Assembly: GCA_022510685.1 (NCBI GenBank)
Contig: JAFLTA010000010.1
Span: 1-64,000, forward strand
Reading direction: 5' to 3'
DNA length: 64,000 nt
Origin: Lachnospiraceae bacterium
Lineage (GTDB): Bacteria; Bacillota; Clostridia; Lachnospirales; Lachnospiraceae
Made by a program: the position numbers and the translations under genes. The first letter of the stretch is position 1, and each line of letters begins with the position of its first letter. A model generated the notes under the pieces. That model searched no databases and was not told where the DNA came from. It saw nothing but the letters and a program-made list of their open reading frames with translations. This document shows positions 26,678-36,365 of the stretch, one piece after another.

Positions 26678-28993
26678 TCAGGTTCCCTTCAACGCTCTGG
26701 AGCGAACGAATGTCAGGGCAGAAGAAGAGGCACACAGTAAATTATACAAAAAGAATAAAGCTGCCCACGGCAGAGAATATGCCTGTATCACTTGTACATA
26801 TCCCGAAACTCCCACCATTCCCATGATAAGTCCGCCACATCCCCCTATGACTATTGCCATCACTCCCAGTATCAACACCTCAATAAATATGATTTTTTTA
26901 ACGGATCCAAGGTCCATCCCCAAAGAATGAAAGAGCTGATATCCTTTTCCTTTAACTTTTAGGAATGTGGAAAGTATAAACATCTGCATTCCGAACACCA
27001 GAACAAGTACCCCCACAGAAATCCCTAGAACTTTCAGACGTTCATACGCCTTTTGCTGATCGTACTCTGCCGTGCTGACCCGGTATGTACTCACCGCTTC
27101 ATACCCTTTCTTTTGCAAGGTACGAATCGCCTTATCCGTCTTTCTGTAATCTGTCAAGTAAGCAGACACTTCCACTGAACCCCCTGCCATGGTATTTCCA
27201 TATATTTTCTGATACATTTCCTCACTAACTTCAATAAAAAGTTCACTGTTTCCGTGAAAGCTAATTCCCATGAAGTCTCCGGTTTTTTTATCATATTTCT
27301 TTGCAAATGACACCTCCAGATCCTCCTGCCCTTCCACTTGTAACACACCCGGTCCCGCAAAGACAACATCCCGTTCTTCTCCCAGCTCTGCCATGACCTC
27401 CACCGGAATATCAACATCAGCGGCAACACGCACCTGATTCCCCTCCAGACCCTTAGCAACCACAGGCAAAAAAGATATCGTCCCCAAATAATCTTCTTTC
27501 TTTTCGCTATACGCATATTTCAAGGAAAACATTTCATCCTTTAATGGTATAGTAAACATTTCACATAGCTCGGAGGAAAAATAAGCCTGCTCCTCCTTCC
27601 CCTTCACAATTCCCGTCACCCGGAACACTTGACTGTATATTTCATCCCGCCCCCAGTTCCACTTGAATTGGAAAGAATAATTCACCTTTTCTCCCAGCTT
27701 TTTCCCTACAGCTTCTGTCACAACCACGTCATATCTTTTCTCCGGCAGATTTCCCTCCAGCAGTTCTCCATCTGATAGTACGGTTTCTGACACAACACAA
27801 GGCAGGGCGTATTCATCGTTAAACGCCTCTTTCCCATCTGTGGCGTAACTTGAAGTGTAACGGATTTCATTTGCATAGCCATACAAATCTGCTGAACGGA
27901 TGTGACGACTGCCCCGAATCGTCTGTAAATCCTCTGCCTTTAACAATTCTCCATCCGACCTTTTCACCAGCAGACGGTCATCTTCGTCTTTCGTAAATAT
28001 TTTATCATTATACTTTCTGGCAATATGGTCATCCGAGTAAGCGGATATCTGTCCTATAAACAGAAACGCTGCCAACGCAACCGCTGTCATGACGATAAGA
28101 AGGAAGAGGCTCCTCCCCCGCTGCATCCCCACATTTTTCCCCGCGAAAAAACATAGTTCCCGAAAAGTACATCTATGATTTTTCTCCTTCTCCACATGCG
28201 GAAGGTTTTCCGCTTGTGGAATCAAATCCGCACTGTCTTTTTCTCCTGCGGCACCTTTTTCCTCTGAGCCTTCACCCTCTATTACAGGACTTACATCCGA
28301 CAGATTCTCCTCACGGAGATATACATCCGAGATTACCTCCCCGTCATGGAGAATAATCTGTCTGGTGGCATATTCCTTCACCTGACCGATATCATGTGTC
28401 ACCATAATTACCAGTTTCCGGGCGGAAAGTCTTTTTAATATCCGAATGATTTCCATGCTGTTTTCCCGATCCAAGTTGCCCGTAGGTTCATCTGCTACGA
28501 TGATATCCGTTCCCTTGGCAATGGCTCTTGCAATGGACAGTCGCTGCTTCTGCCCGCTGGAAAGATTTGACGCACGCCTCCCTGCCAGTTCTCCCAATCC
28601 CACCAATTCCAAACAGGCAGATGCCATCTCTCTGGCATCCCCTACCCCTTGGATATAGGATGCCGCCAGAATATTGTCCATGACAGAATAATGTTCGATT
28701 AACTGATAGTCCTGATAAACGAAACCAATCTGCTCCCTTCGATACCCTTCCCATTCCCTGTCTGTATACTGAAAGGTTGGGGCATCGTAGAAATACATTT
28801 CCCCACCGTCAAAGGGTTCCATGCCGCTAAGTCCATTCAAAAGAGTAGATTTACCGCTCCCGCTCTCTCCGGTCACTGCCACAAACTCCCCCAGGGCAAA
28901 CGAAAGATTCACCTTTCGCAGAGCCTGTGTCACGGTGCTTTCCGAAATATAATATTTTTCTACATTTTGCAATCTTAATACTTCCCCAGCCAT
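26678..28993 (-). CDS. ABC transporter, ATPase-permease fusion
   Basis: 771 aa. ATPase domain 1-225 with GESGSGKST, signature LSSGQKQRLSIARAI, and [13 protein letters not shown] charged linker of about 65 residues precedes a membrane segment (FLLIVMTAVALAAFLFIG), a large external domain of about 330 residues and three further segments near the C-terminus (GVLVLVFGMQMFILS, VLILGVMAIVIGG and YSLPWAALFFLYNLL). The ATG at 28993 has GGGAGG 7 nt upstream; the frame also has a TTG two codons earlier. It is closely related in plan to the downstream gene but not a copy. Position between a stand-alone ATPase and the other fusion suggests a single large exporter complex. Confidence 0.88.
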   Translation of the reverse strand: MAGEVLRLQNVEKYYISESTVTQALRKVNLSFALGEFVAVTGESGSGKSTLLNGLSGMEPFDGGEMYFYDAPTFQYTDREWEGYRREQIGFVYQDYQLIEHYSVMDNILAASYIQGVGDAREMASACLELVGLGELAGRRASNLSSGQKQRLSIARAIAKGTDIIVADEPTGNLDRENSMEIIRILKRLSARKLVIMVTHDIGQVKEYATRQIILHDGEVISDVYLREENLSDVSPVIEGEGSEEKGAAGEKDSADLIPQAENLPHVEKEKNHRCTFRELCFFAGKNVGMQRGRSLFLLIVMTAVALAAFLFIGQISAYSDDHIARKYNDKIFTKDEDDRLLVKRSDGELLKAEDLQTIRGSRHIRSADLYGYANEIRYTSSYATDGKEAFNDEYALPCVVSETVLSDGELLEGNLPEKRYDVVVTEAVGKKLGEKVNYSFQFKWNWGRDEIYSQVFRVTGIVKGKEEQAYFSSELCEMFTIPLKDEMFSLKYAYSEKKEDYLGTISFLPVVAKGLEGNQVRVAADVDIPVEVMAELGEERDVVFAGPGVLQVEGQEDLEVSFAKKYDKKTGDFMGISFHGNSELFIEVSEEMYQKIYGNTMAGGSVEVSAYLTDYRKTDKAIRTLQKKGYEAVSTYRVSTAEYDQQKAYERLKVLGISVGVLVLVFGMQMFILSTFLKVKGKGYQLFHSLGMDLGSVKKIIFIEVLILGVMAIVIGGCGGLIMGMVGVSGYVQVIQAYSLPWAALFFLYNLLCASSSALTFVRSRALKGT

Positions 28994-29080
28994 ATCCAAA
29001 CCTCCCTACTTGCTTTTATTATGAACGCATAATGCGATTTCCCCGGGAACCTTCGGTTTTCGGCGCTCGCCCGTCTCAAT

Positions 29081-29752
29081 TTAGCCCCTAACCTTTCCGT
29101 CAGCTATCTCTATGGTCCTGTCACACTGCTCGGCAATCTTGGAATCGTGAGTCACTATCACAATGGTCTGACCGGACTCATTAATCTTCTTAAACAGCTC
29201 CATGATTTCCTGCCCCGTCCCTGAATCCAACGCCCCCGTAGGTTCATCCGCAAAAAGCACCTGCGGTTTATTAACTATCGCCCGTGCAATTGCCACCCTC
29301 TGTTTCTGCCCACCGGAAAGCTTTTTCACCGGCTTCCCCGCATACTCTCCCATCTGCACAGATTCCAGAGCGTCCTGTGCCGCTTTTCTTTTTTCCTTTC
29401 CCCTTTTATTTTTTCTTGCAAAATCCAAAGGAATCAACACATTCTGTATCGAGGTAAAATCTTCAATCAGAGCAAAATCCTGCATGACAATCCCAATCTT
29501 TTCGTTTCGAATCTTCGACATCTGCCCATCCGACATTTTATCAATTAACTGTCCGTCAAAAAAATACTGACCATTATCGTATTTATCAATAAATGCCATA
29601 ATATGCAGAAGCGTAGACTTTCCTGCCCCTGACGCTCCCATGATAGCCACCAGCTCCCCCGGCTTGATATGCAGGGAGATACCTTTCAATACCTCACATC
29701 CATTTTCCTTATCCATATTATAGGATTTATTTAAATGCTTGATCTGTATCAT
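29081..29752 (-). CDS. ABC transporter ATPase, LolD/MacB-type
   Basis: 223 aa nucleotide-binding subunit. Walker A MGASGAGKST, signature [16 protein letters not shown], Walker B LFADEPTGALDSGTG, and switch histidine in IVTHDS. GGAG lies 8 nt before the start. It lies 35 bp after the upstream permease gene and probably energises the two stand-alone permeases (29788-32282) while the fused proteins carry their own ATPase. The family normally moves lipoproteins or peptides out of the inner membrane. Confidence 0.93.
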   Translation of the reverse strand: MIQIKHLNKSYNMDKENGCEVLKGISLHIKPGELVAIMGASGAGKSTLLHIMAFIDKYDNGQYFFDGQLIDKMSDGQMSKIRNEKIGIVMQDFALIEDFTSIQNVLIPLDFARKNKRGKEKRKAAQDALESVQMGEYAGKPVKKLSGGQKQRVAIARAIVNKPQVLFADEPTGALDSGTGQEIMELFKKINESGQTIVIVTHDSKIAEQCDRTIEIADGKVRG

Positions 29753-29787
29753 AATCCACTCTCCTATCTTCCCAAATCTATGAGATG

Positions 29788-31080
29788 TTAATCTACACTA
29801 TCCTCACGCAACACATCTTTTGCCGTCCTCCCCCGGATCTGTCCTGCTGCCACCAACAGGCTCATAAGTCCAAATAACAGGCACATACAGACACTACATA
29901 AAATCTGCCATGGTCCTATATAAATCACGGTATTTTTCAAAACTCCCGCTAACCGACAGATGCCGATACCCAGAAACGTTATCAGTAATATCCCTATCTC
30001 CAGGAAACACACTGCCCTGATATGCAGTCCGAAACATTCCCGCCAGGATAATCCGTTGATATAGTACACTGCGTAATGCCTCATTCCCTGTCGTAGCATG
30101 ATTGCCATATTGCACGCCGTAGAAAGAATTGTCATAATCACCAGAGTCACCAAAACCGGCAACAATGTCTTTACCTGCTCAAAAATATAACTTATACTGT
30201 TGTTCTTGATCTTCTCATAATTGTCAGAAGACAAAACCAAACCTTGCGTCATGACATACTCCTCATTCTCACTGATCTGCTCGCTGTCCTCTGTATTCCA
30301 CGATAGAAATGACAATCCACTCATAATCGTAAACCATCCCGGCGCCTTCGCCATCTTATAACGAAATAATTCATCCTGCAGCCCGAAAATGTACATACTT
30401 TCCTCAAAAGAGCCACTATAATTCCAAAAAAGGGTTCGGTAATCCTCTGTGTCGGGTGCTGCATTGCCTTTCCCAAGTATGGCGGCTCCATCCCGAATGA
30501 CTCCCACCACCTTCAGCGCAATCTGATGTTCCCCTTCATAATCCTCCTCACCATCTTCCATCATTTCGCTAATCATATCCGCTTTCATATAGAGCGAATC
30601 TCCCACCCGGTATTTCCCCTGGGCTCCTCCCTTTTGTGCGATTACCACCTCTAACTCTTCACTTTCCACGTCACTGTCCCGAAACCAACGACCATCTGCC
30701 AGGCTGGGAGTGTGGCATTTCCACAGTGCATCGTCATATCCGGTCATGACGATGGGCTGCTCATCTCCCTCTATCTCATATGCCCACTTATAACAGGCAG
30801 CCACAGTACCATGAGGCAGGCATTCCCGCGCCTGCTCGGCTGTCTGGACAAGATCCGAGGCATCTGTATGTTGTAGATTCATTACATTTCCTACCATCCC
30901 ATTCCCTGATAACAGTTTCTCTACCTCGTGATATCTGGAATACCGGGACATGATTACGGAAACCATGGAGATCAGCACCACAAATACTACCACTGTCTGA
31001 ATAAAAATGAGCAGTACCATTATCGGATGCTTCCACAACTCACAGATTGCATATTTCCACTTCATGACATGTTCTCTCAT
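29788..31080 (-). CDS. ABC transporter permease (FtsX-like)
   Basis: 430 aa. First membrane segment at about residues 18-42, a long external domain with acidic loops (including EDGEEDYEGEH), and three segments at the C-terminus (VLVTLVIMTILST, LEIGILLITFLGIG and ILCSVCMCLLFGL). The pattern is that of MacB/FtsX permeases with a large extracytoplasmic domain. Its ATG overlaps the TGA of the previous gene (ATGA), which indicates translational coupling and supports this start. Confidence 0.85.
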   Translation of the reverse strand: MREHVMKWKYAICELWKHPIMVLLIFIQTVVVFVVLISMVSVIMSRYSRYHEVEKLLSGNGMVGNVMNLQHTDASDLVQTAEQARECLPHGTVAACYKWAYEIEGDEQPIVMTGYDDALWKCHTPSLADGRWFRDSDVESEELEVVIAQKGGAQGKYRVGDSLYMKADMISEMMEDGEEDYEGEHQIALKVVGVIRDGAAILGKGNAAPDTEDYRTLFWNYSGSFEESMYIFGLQDELFRYKMAKAPGWFTIMSGLSFLSWNTEDSEQISENEEYVMTQGLVLSSDNYEKIKNNSISYIFEQVKTLLPVLVTLVIMTILSTACNMAIMLRQGMRHYAVYYINGLSWRECFGLHIRAVCFLEIGILLITFLGIGICRLAGVLKNTVIYIGPWQILCSVCMCLLFGLMSLLVAAGQIRGRTAKDVLREDSVD

Positions 31081-32282
31081 TCTTCCCCACCCCCAATCTG
31101 CATCTTTTCATCATGACTCATGTTGTACATGATCATTCCGAATAAGATGGCAATAGAACTGACATAATACAGTAAAAATAACACCAGATATACCTTAAAG
31201 GGATAGCTTTTGCTGATATAACTAAATTGACGGTTCACATAGCTTAAAAATACTTTCCCAAAGAAAACAACTGCCATGACATAAACCGGTACCGTCATAA
31301 ACAGGCATTCCACAACATACATCAATACCCCACGCAGTTTACTCAGCCCGCAAACCCGGAGTATCCTGATCTCCTCTTTTCGTTTCTGCAGGATATACCG
31401 ATACATAATGGCAAAATTCAAAGCCGAGATCACAGAGATCAAAACAGCAACCAGAATCATCGTATTGTACATATAAATCGTATCTACGTCCGGAAGCTCC
31501 GGTTCCCTAACCTCCCCGTGTTCTCCCAGATAAATCTCTGTCCATTCCTTTAATTCCTCATATTCCACACTGGTCACCGGATGATTAAAAGTAAACTCAA
31601 TATATTCCGGCACCGGAGTATCCTCATCCACGGCTGTAAGAGGAACCACCGGCAAATCCGGAAATTTATGTATCCCGATTATCCTGTATTGTTTTCCGTC
31701 TATGGTCAAATATTGTCCATCCGGGGAAGTGATACTCTCCGTATACGATGGCACTGCTTCACTCTGACGCTCAGCGGTAAAGGCAACCGGCATTCCCTTC
31801 TTATATTCTTCCTCCGAAAAATATCGCCCTCCTCCCCATGAACCAAGGTTCTTTGAATTATTAAAGAAAAATTCGGACGGGACAATCTGATTATCTTCCA
31901 CATTGAAATTAAAATCCAAAAAATGATCAGCCAAATACGCCTCCAGATTAACATTGACCAAATTTTTCTGATAAATCTCAGGCAGATTTTCCAATGCCTT
32001 TTTCACCATTCCTACCGTCAAATAATCTTTTCCCTCTTTCCTGCGAATCTTATACTCTCCCGCCTCCTCATCTTCATCGTATATTTCATAATCATCCGTA
32101 ATAGATACAGAAATCCAGTCCTGCTCCCCACTTGCCGACTCCCTCTGAACCATATAGGACTGATACAAGGCATAGGAAAAATGGAGCAAAAGTGCTGATG
32201 AAAAGATAGACAGAAAAGCAAACAAAAAAACAAGCTTTTCATTTTTGATGAATAGATAAATGTTTCTGAAAATGTATTTCAT
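31077..32282 (-). CDS. ABC transporter permease (FtsX-like)
   Basis: 401 aa, first gene of the five-gene operon. Membrane segment at residues 17-38, external domain with many acidic residues (YDEDEEAGEYK) to about 285, then three segments at 290-312, 330-352 and 370-392. GGAGGGG lies 8 nt upstream of the start. Pairs with the following permease, overlapping it by 4 bp. The promoter region upstream (32283-32416) contains the family A repeat but no clear -35/-10. Confidence 0.85.
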   Translation of the reverse strand: MKYIFRNIYLFIKNEKLVFLFAFLSIFSSALLLHFSYALYQSYMVQRESASGEQDWISVSITDDYEIYDEDEEAGEYKIRRKEGKDYLTVGMVKKALENLPEIYQKNLVNVNLEAYLADHFLDFNFNVEDNQIVPSEFFFNNSKNLGSWGGGRYFSEEEYKKGMPVAFTAERQSEAVPSYTESITSPDGQYLTIDGKQYRIIGIHKFPDLPVVPLTAVDEDTPVPEYIEFTFNHPVTSVEYEELKEWTEIYLGEHGEVREPELPDVDTIYMYNTMILVAVLISVISALNFAIMYRYILQKRKEEIRILRVCGLSKLRGVLMYVVECLFMTVPVYVMAVVFFGKVFLSYVNRQFSYISKSYPFKVYLVLFLLYYVSSIAILFGMIMYNMSHDEKMQIGGGEE

Positions 32283-32299
32283 TCAAATCCCCTCCCCAA

Positions 32300-32350
32300 A
32301 GCATAGCGGCAAATATCTAAACAGGATTCAGATAGAAGCCGTTATGCTAA
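32300..32350 (-). repeat. Family A intergenic repeat, copy 2
   Basis: About 51 bp on the minus strand with ends AGCATAACGGC and GCCGCTATGCT (one mismatch, G-U in RNA). The core CTATCTGAATCCTGTTTAG matches copies 1 and 3. It lies just upstream of the five-gene ABC operon, so it may be in the untranslated leader. Confidence 0.7.
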
Positions 32351-32416
32351 ATAAACCCCCAATAAAAGTATGTTGTCATAATACTTAAGTTAAATATATA
32401 GTATTTTGGCAAAATA

Positions 32417-32442
32417 AAAAACATAGCTTATGCTATGTTTTT
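32417..32442. terminator. Terminator between the two ABC operons
   Basis: Stem AAAAACATAGC/GCTATGTTTTT with a 4-nt loop, U-rich on both strands. It ends the operon whose last gene is the ATPase at 32496-33122. Confidence 0.85.
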
Positions 32443-32495
32443 TATGGCAAATATTAGTTGATATTAGATTTTTTAGTGTAAAAAATATTGAATTT

Positions 32496-33122
32496 TTAAA
32501 TGATAATTTCCCCTTTCTTCATTTCGTGTACGGTATCACAAAGTATCTCAATATCTTCCTTATTATGAGATGCCAGAATGATATTTTTTCCCTCCGCTTT
32601 CAACCGGAGCATCACTTCCCGCATCTGCTCTACACCGTCTATATCCAGTCCGTTAAACGGCTCATCCAGAATCAAAATAGACGGATTTTCCATGATTGCC
32701 TGTGCAATTCCCAGACGCTGTCGCATTCCCAGGCTGTACTTTTTCACGGAGCGTTTTAGTTTGGGCTCCAAGCCCACTAATTCCATGCATTCCTTGATTT
32801 GTTCTACCGTAATATTCTTATTCAGGTCTGCCAACTGCTTCAAATTTTTCAGTCCGCTGTAATAGGGGATAAACCCCGGCGTCTCGATGATTAGTCCCAT
32901 TTCTTTTGGGAAATCCATATCTTTTCCCACCAATTTATCATTTACCCGGATTTCTCCCTCTGTGGGTCTGACAAATCCGGAAATACATTTCATCAGCATC
33001 GTTTTTCCACTACCGTTTCTTCCTATAATGCCATGAATCTGTCCATCCGCAAATTCTGCATTGATGTCCTTTAAAATCTGTGTTTCCTTTATTTTTAACG
33101 ATACATTTTTCAACTCAATCAT
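32496..33122 (-). CDS. ABC transporter ATPase (BcrA/CcmA-type)
   Basis: 208 aa. Walker A IGRNGSGKTML, signature KYSLGMRQRLGIAQAI, Walker B ILILDEPFNGLDIDG, switch histidine in LASHNKED. GGGAGG lies 7 nt before the start. Last gene of an operon with two ABC-2-like permeases (gap 17 bp) and two lipoproteins. Such systems usually give resistance to a bacteriocin or export a peptide; no bacteriocin gene is seen. Confidence 0.92.
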   Translation of the reverse strand: MIELKNVSLKIKETQILKDINAEFADGQIHGIIGRNGSGKTMLMKCISGFVRPTEGEIRVNDKLVGKDMDFPKEMGLIIETPGFIPYYSGLKNLKQLADLNKNITVEQIKECMELVGLEPKLKRSVKKYSLGMRQRLGIAQAIMENPSILILDEPFNGLDIDGVEQMREVMLRLKAEGKNIILASHNKEDIEILCDTVHEMKKGEIII

Positions 33123-33139
33123 ACTTATCCTCCCTCACA

Positions 33140-33991
33140 TTATTCTATATCTGTAATCTTACTGAAACTAAGCTTCCTTCCCTTGAGATATGCACCGCAG
33201 CACAGAAGGAGAATCAGTATCAAAAAATACCAATAAGAAGCCTGCATGCTGCAATGCATTTCCCGGTAAAAATCCGTGTAGTGTCTGGAAACAATGGCAT
33301 GTGCTGCAGGTAACAGCCACATGACCGACACACTAAAATACGACGCCCCTGCCCCAAGCACTACCAAAAGGGCTGACACAATCAGTCCAATCACTCTTTT
33401 TCCGAAAAACTTTCCAAACATCATGATGACACCCAGCAGATAGAAATAGGCAAACATCAAAAAGCTGCTCCTGACTGCTACCACAAAGGGAGTCAGCTGA
33501 AAATACAGATTGGGCGGTATCAGATCCGTCAAAAATCTACTGGAGCCCTCCGGAAGACGCTGCGCTGCCTCTGTGATCACATTACTCCATCCGTTGTACC
33601 AGAATCCCACATCAAGCAGAGGAATCACCATGCCGGCAAAAACAATGGCGAGAACGGTAATGTCTGCCAAAAACAGAAACAAAAGCTGTCCGGTTATCCA
33701 GTTTCTCCTTCCACAGCGGTGCAACAAAAACACCATATTGTAATCCATCTTCGGAAAATCCGAAACCAATACCAAAAATAAAACCGGAAGAAAGGCAAGA
33801 AATACAGGGGAATTACAAAGCCCGATGTATCCTTCCAGAAGATTCAGCGGTTCACCCATCATAGCCGCCCGCTCTTTTAACGGCTGCAGCACCATAACAT
33901 ACATCAGGATTAGAATACATCCCAGCACGATCATTCGTGAGTTGAGCAGCCATTTAACGTATTCGTTTTTTGCTATCTTAGTAACCTGCAT
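33140..33991 (-). CDS. ABC transporter permease, ABC-2 type
   Basis: 283 aa with about six membrane segments (residues 20-38, 55-77, 105-128, 168-190, 205-228 and 240-262). No known signature besides the ABC-2-like arrangement. AGGAGG lies 6 nt before the start; stop of the preceding permease is 9 bp upstream. Works with the ATPase downstream. Confidence 0.82.
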   Translation of the reverse strand: MQVTKIAKNEYVKWLLNSRMIVLGCILILMYVMVLQPLKERAAMMGEPLNLLEGYIGLCNSPVFLAFLPVLFLVLVSDFPKMDYNMVFLLHRCGRRNWITGQLLFLFLADITVLAIVFAGMVIPLLDVGFWYNGWSNVITEAAQRLPEGSSRFLTDLIPPNLYFQLTPFVVAVRSSFLMFAYFYLLGVIMMFGKFFGKRVIGLIVSALLVVLGAGASYFSVSVMWLLPAAHAIVSRHYTDFYREMHCSMQASYWYFLILILLLCCGAYLKGRKLSFSKITDIE

Positions 33992-34000
33992 CGCACCCTC

Positions 34001-34831
34001 CTATTCCCCGCAATCATTTCTGCGATTTAGATACACGTAATATATCAGAAACATAACTGCCAGTGAAACAAGTGCCCGTCCTCCCTCCACAAGCACCTCC
34101 CGACCGGATTCGGCTATATTCAGATAATCTCTTGAAAAGAAATATTCCGGAATCGTTGATAAGGTTTCCAGCCCCTCATGTCCTCTTAAGAATCTTGCAA
34201 TGGAAGACATGGCAACATCCCAAAAATAACTGAACATAAACGGCAGACAAATCACAAAATAAAAGTTACCCGTAAATGAGCTGATAATCATTGCGGGAAT
34301 GACCGAAAAAGCACCATAAACAAATATCCCTATGTACACTTTGATAAAATCCAGAACCCTGCCTTCCGGAGTGTGCCCGAACATTTCCAACACTTCGGCA
34401 TCAATCTGAGGAATCGTCAATGCCATAAATACATGAAATAATACTGCCACGAACAGCAACATGAATGCACCGGTCAGCATTCCCGCAATCCATTTACCCC
34501 AGTAATATTCCCTGCGCGATTTCCTACTCATATAAAGACGTTTATAACCGCTTTGTGCTTCCGTATGCAAAATCTGTATCATGGGAAGCGCAGATATGAC
34601 AGGAACAAACAAAGTGACATATCCGCTGAAGGTATTCCGAAGTGCCACAGCTTTCAAAAGCTGTGGCTCCTGCGCCATCTGACTGCGGCTCATGTCCTGT
34701 AATATCTGTACGATTGTAGCGCCACTGCCATCACCCATGACAATTTCCGAAAAAAAACATAACCCAAAGGTAAAACAGACCCCCAGCACAAACCAGATAC
34801 TGCACACCATACGAATGAATTCTTTTTTCAA
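34001..34831 (-). CDS. ABC transporter permease, ABC-2 type
   Basis: 276 aa. Starts at TTG (34831) because GGGGGG lies 7 nt upstream; an ATG seven codons earlier has no ribosome-binding site. The N-terminus then reads KKEFIRMVCSIWFVLGVCF. Six membrane segments, with an external loop after the first (ATIVQILQDMSRSQMAQEP). Similar in length and plan to the next gene, so the two probably form a heterodimeric membrane part. Confidence 0.8.
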   Translation of the reverse strand: MKKEFIRMVCSIWFVLGVCFTFGLCFFSEIVMGDGSGATIVQILQDMSRSQMAQEPQLLKAVALRNTFSGYVTLFVPVISALPMIQILHTEAQSGYKRLYMSRKSRREYYWGKWIAGMLTGAFMLLFVAVLFHVFMALTIPQIDAEVLEMFGHTPEGRVLDFIKVYIGIFVYGAFSVIPAMIISSFTGNFYFVICLPFMFSYFWDVAMSSIARFLRGHEGLETLSTIPEYFFSRDYLNIAESGREVLVEGGRALVSLAVMFLIYYVYLNRRNDCGE

Positions 34832-34966
34832 GATAATCCCCCCTTGGCACATGCAATGCTTACATACTAAAAAACATCACACAATGCATTCTTTCAGCAT
34901 AAATTTCCCTCTAAATATTATTTGCAGACGTGATAAGCTTTCCATCTCAGCCTGACTCCTATTATC

Positions 34967-36205
34967 TTAAAACTGTGCATTCTGTGTAATCGAAAAGCTT
35001 TCCATATATGTAACTTCTCCCGTTACCATATCCACATAAATCATTTTCCTGGGCCATGGCTCATCCTCTAACTCTACCTCTATTGGCTGATAATCCAGAA
35101 CAAACGTCCAGACCGGTCTCACTGTCGCAGGGGTTCCCGGCGACTCCTTAGATACATGTGCCTGCAGAACCTCCTCCTCTGTCAAATCGGATTTGAGCAC
35201 ATATTTCATATCAATATCTACAATGCTGTATTTCTGACCACCGGACATTTTCTCCTGGGCTAACAAAACTGCCTGTTCCAGACCAATCAGTTTGTCATTA
35301 TGCACCTCATCTTTTACCACATCATAGCTATTGCCCTCATTCACAAAAAAGGAAAGCTCGTTTTTATGTTCCATCACCACAGTCAGAATATTTTGTATAT
35401 AATAATTCTCATCATCACCAAGAAAACGTACGTCATCAAAGGGCATTCCCTTATAAAACTTACAGACATCAAAATAATAGTAATTCCCCTTGTTTTCTGC
35501 CGTACATATATAAACTGTTTTTACCTGATAGGTATATTCCGGTTCCAGCACTGCCCAGTTTTTATTACACCAGTCATTCACAAAATCTACAGCTTCCCGG
35601 ATAGAGACCTTTTCCCCGTCTATTTCATATACGGTGTCCATGTGTTCGTTCCAATCCACATGGCAGACTACCGGATGACCATTGACACTGACGGGATTTA
35701 ACTCTGCATTCTTCCTGGAACACGCCAGAAATCCATTGTCGGCAACTTCCGCGTCATCTACGTCTTCCTCATTACGATTAAAAGCGAAGAGTCCCGGAAC
35801 GATGCCTATCCATGCCGGATCGTCTTCTATGCGCTCAATCTGCTCCCTATACTTATCGCTCCCAAAAAAAGCATGACAGATATCCCCTAATTTCTCCTTG
35901 GAGCCAAACGATTCGGCAACCGTAAGGGAAAGTACCGATACCGATTCCGGCTGTTCCAAATGCACCGTATCTCGAAACTCCAGATTCTGATATGTTTTAT
36001 TCAAAATCTCGTCCTGATTGTCAAGAATATGGTCAATGGAAACATATTTGATATCTGTTTCTTCCACATCCTCCGCCCGCTGATAGTTCTTTGACTTCTC
36101 TTTCACGTCCTCCGGTACCTTCTGACAGCCACTGACTATCAGAATGATACCGATACATAAAATAAAATAGAAACTACCCCTCAATAAACCTCTGTTTTTT
36201 ATCAT
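34967..36205 (-). CDS. Uncharacterised lipoprotein of the ABC operon
   Basis: 412 aa. Signal peptide with lipobox in FILCIGIILIVSGC, then a charged region and a globular domain of about 370 residues without a recognised family, rich in Asp/Glu and aromatic residues (e.g. EYTYQVKTVYICTAENKGNY). It may be an immunity-type or substrate-capturing component for the permeases downstream. GAGGGG is just upstream. It overlaps the 3' end of the preceding small lipoprotein gene by 32 bp. Confidence 0.8.
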   Translation of the reverse strand: MIKNRGLLRGSFYFILCIGIILIVSGCQKVPEDVKEKSKNYQRAEDVEETDIKYVSIDHILDNQDEILNKTYQNLEFRDTVHLEQPESVSVLSLTVAESFGSKEKLGDICHAFFGSDKYREQIERIEDDPAWIGIVPGLFAFNRNEEDVDDAEVADNGFLACSRKNAELNPVSVNGHPVVCHVDWNEHMDTVYEIDGEKVSIREAVDFVNDWCNKNWAVLEPEYTYQVKTVYICTAENKGNYYYFDVCKFYKGMPFDDVRFLGDDENYYIQNILTVVMEHKNELSFFVNEGNSYDVVKDEVHNDKLIGLEQAVLLAQEKMSGGQKYSIVDIDMKYVLKSDLTEEEVLQAHVSKESPGTPATVRPVWTFVLDYQPIEVELEDEPWPRKMIYVDMVTGEVTYMESFSITQNAQF

Positions 36206-36365
36206 CGACCCCTCTCCCTTCTATATTATTACTATCTTTCTGTGATTCCTCAAACACATTGTCTCTTTCGACAGTCGTGTCTTTCTGCCCGCATCCAACA
36301 GATGTCGAGCTAATCAGAAATAGTCCAATCAATAAGTACACCTGTTTCTTAAATGAGTTTTTCAT
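36174..36365 (-). CDS. Small lipoprotein
   Basis: 63 aa. MKNSFKKQVYLLIGLFLISS leads into a lipobox SVGC and a short acidic tail of 38 residues. GGGGGG lies 6 nt before the start. It overlaps the start of the next lipoprotein gene by 32 bp, so translation is probably coupled. It is too short to be a binding protein; an immunity or anchor role in the ABC operon is a guess. Confidence 0.7.
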   Translation of the reverse strand: MKNSFKKQVYLLIGLFLISSTSVGCGQKDTTVERDNVFEESQKDSNNIEGRGVDDKKQRFIEG

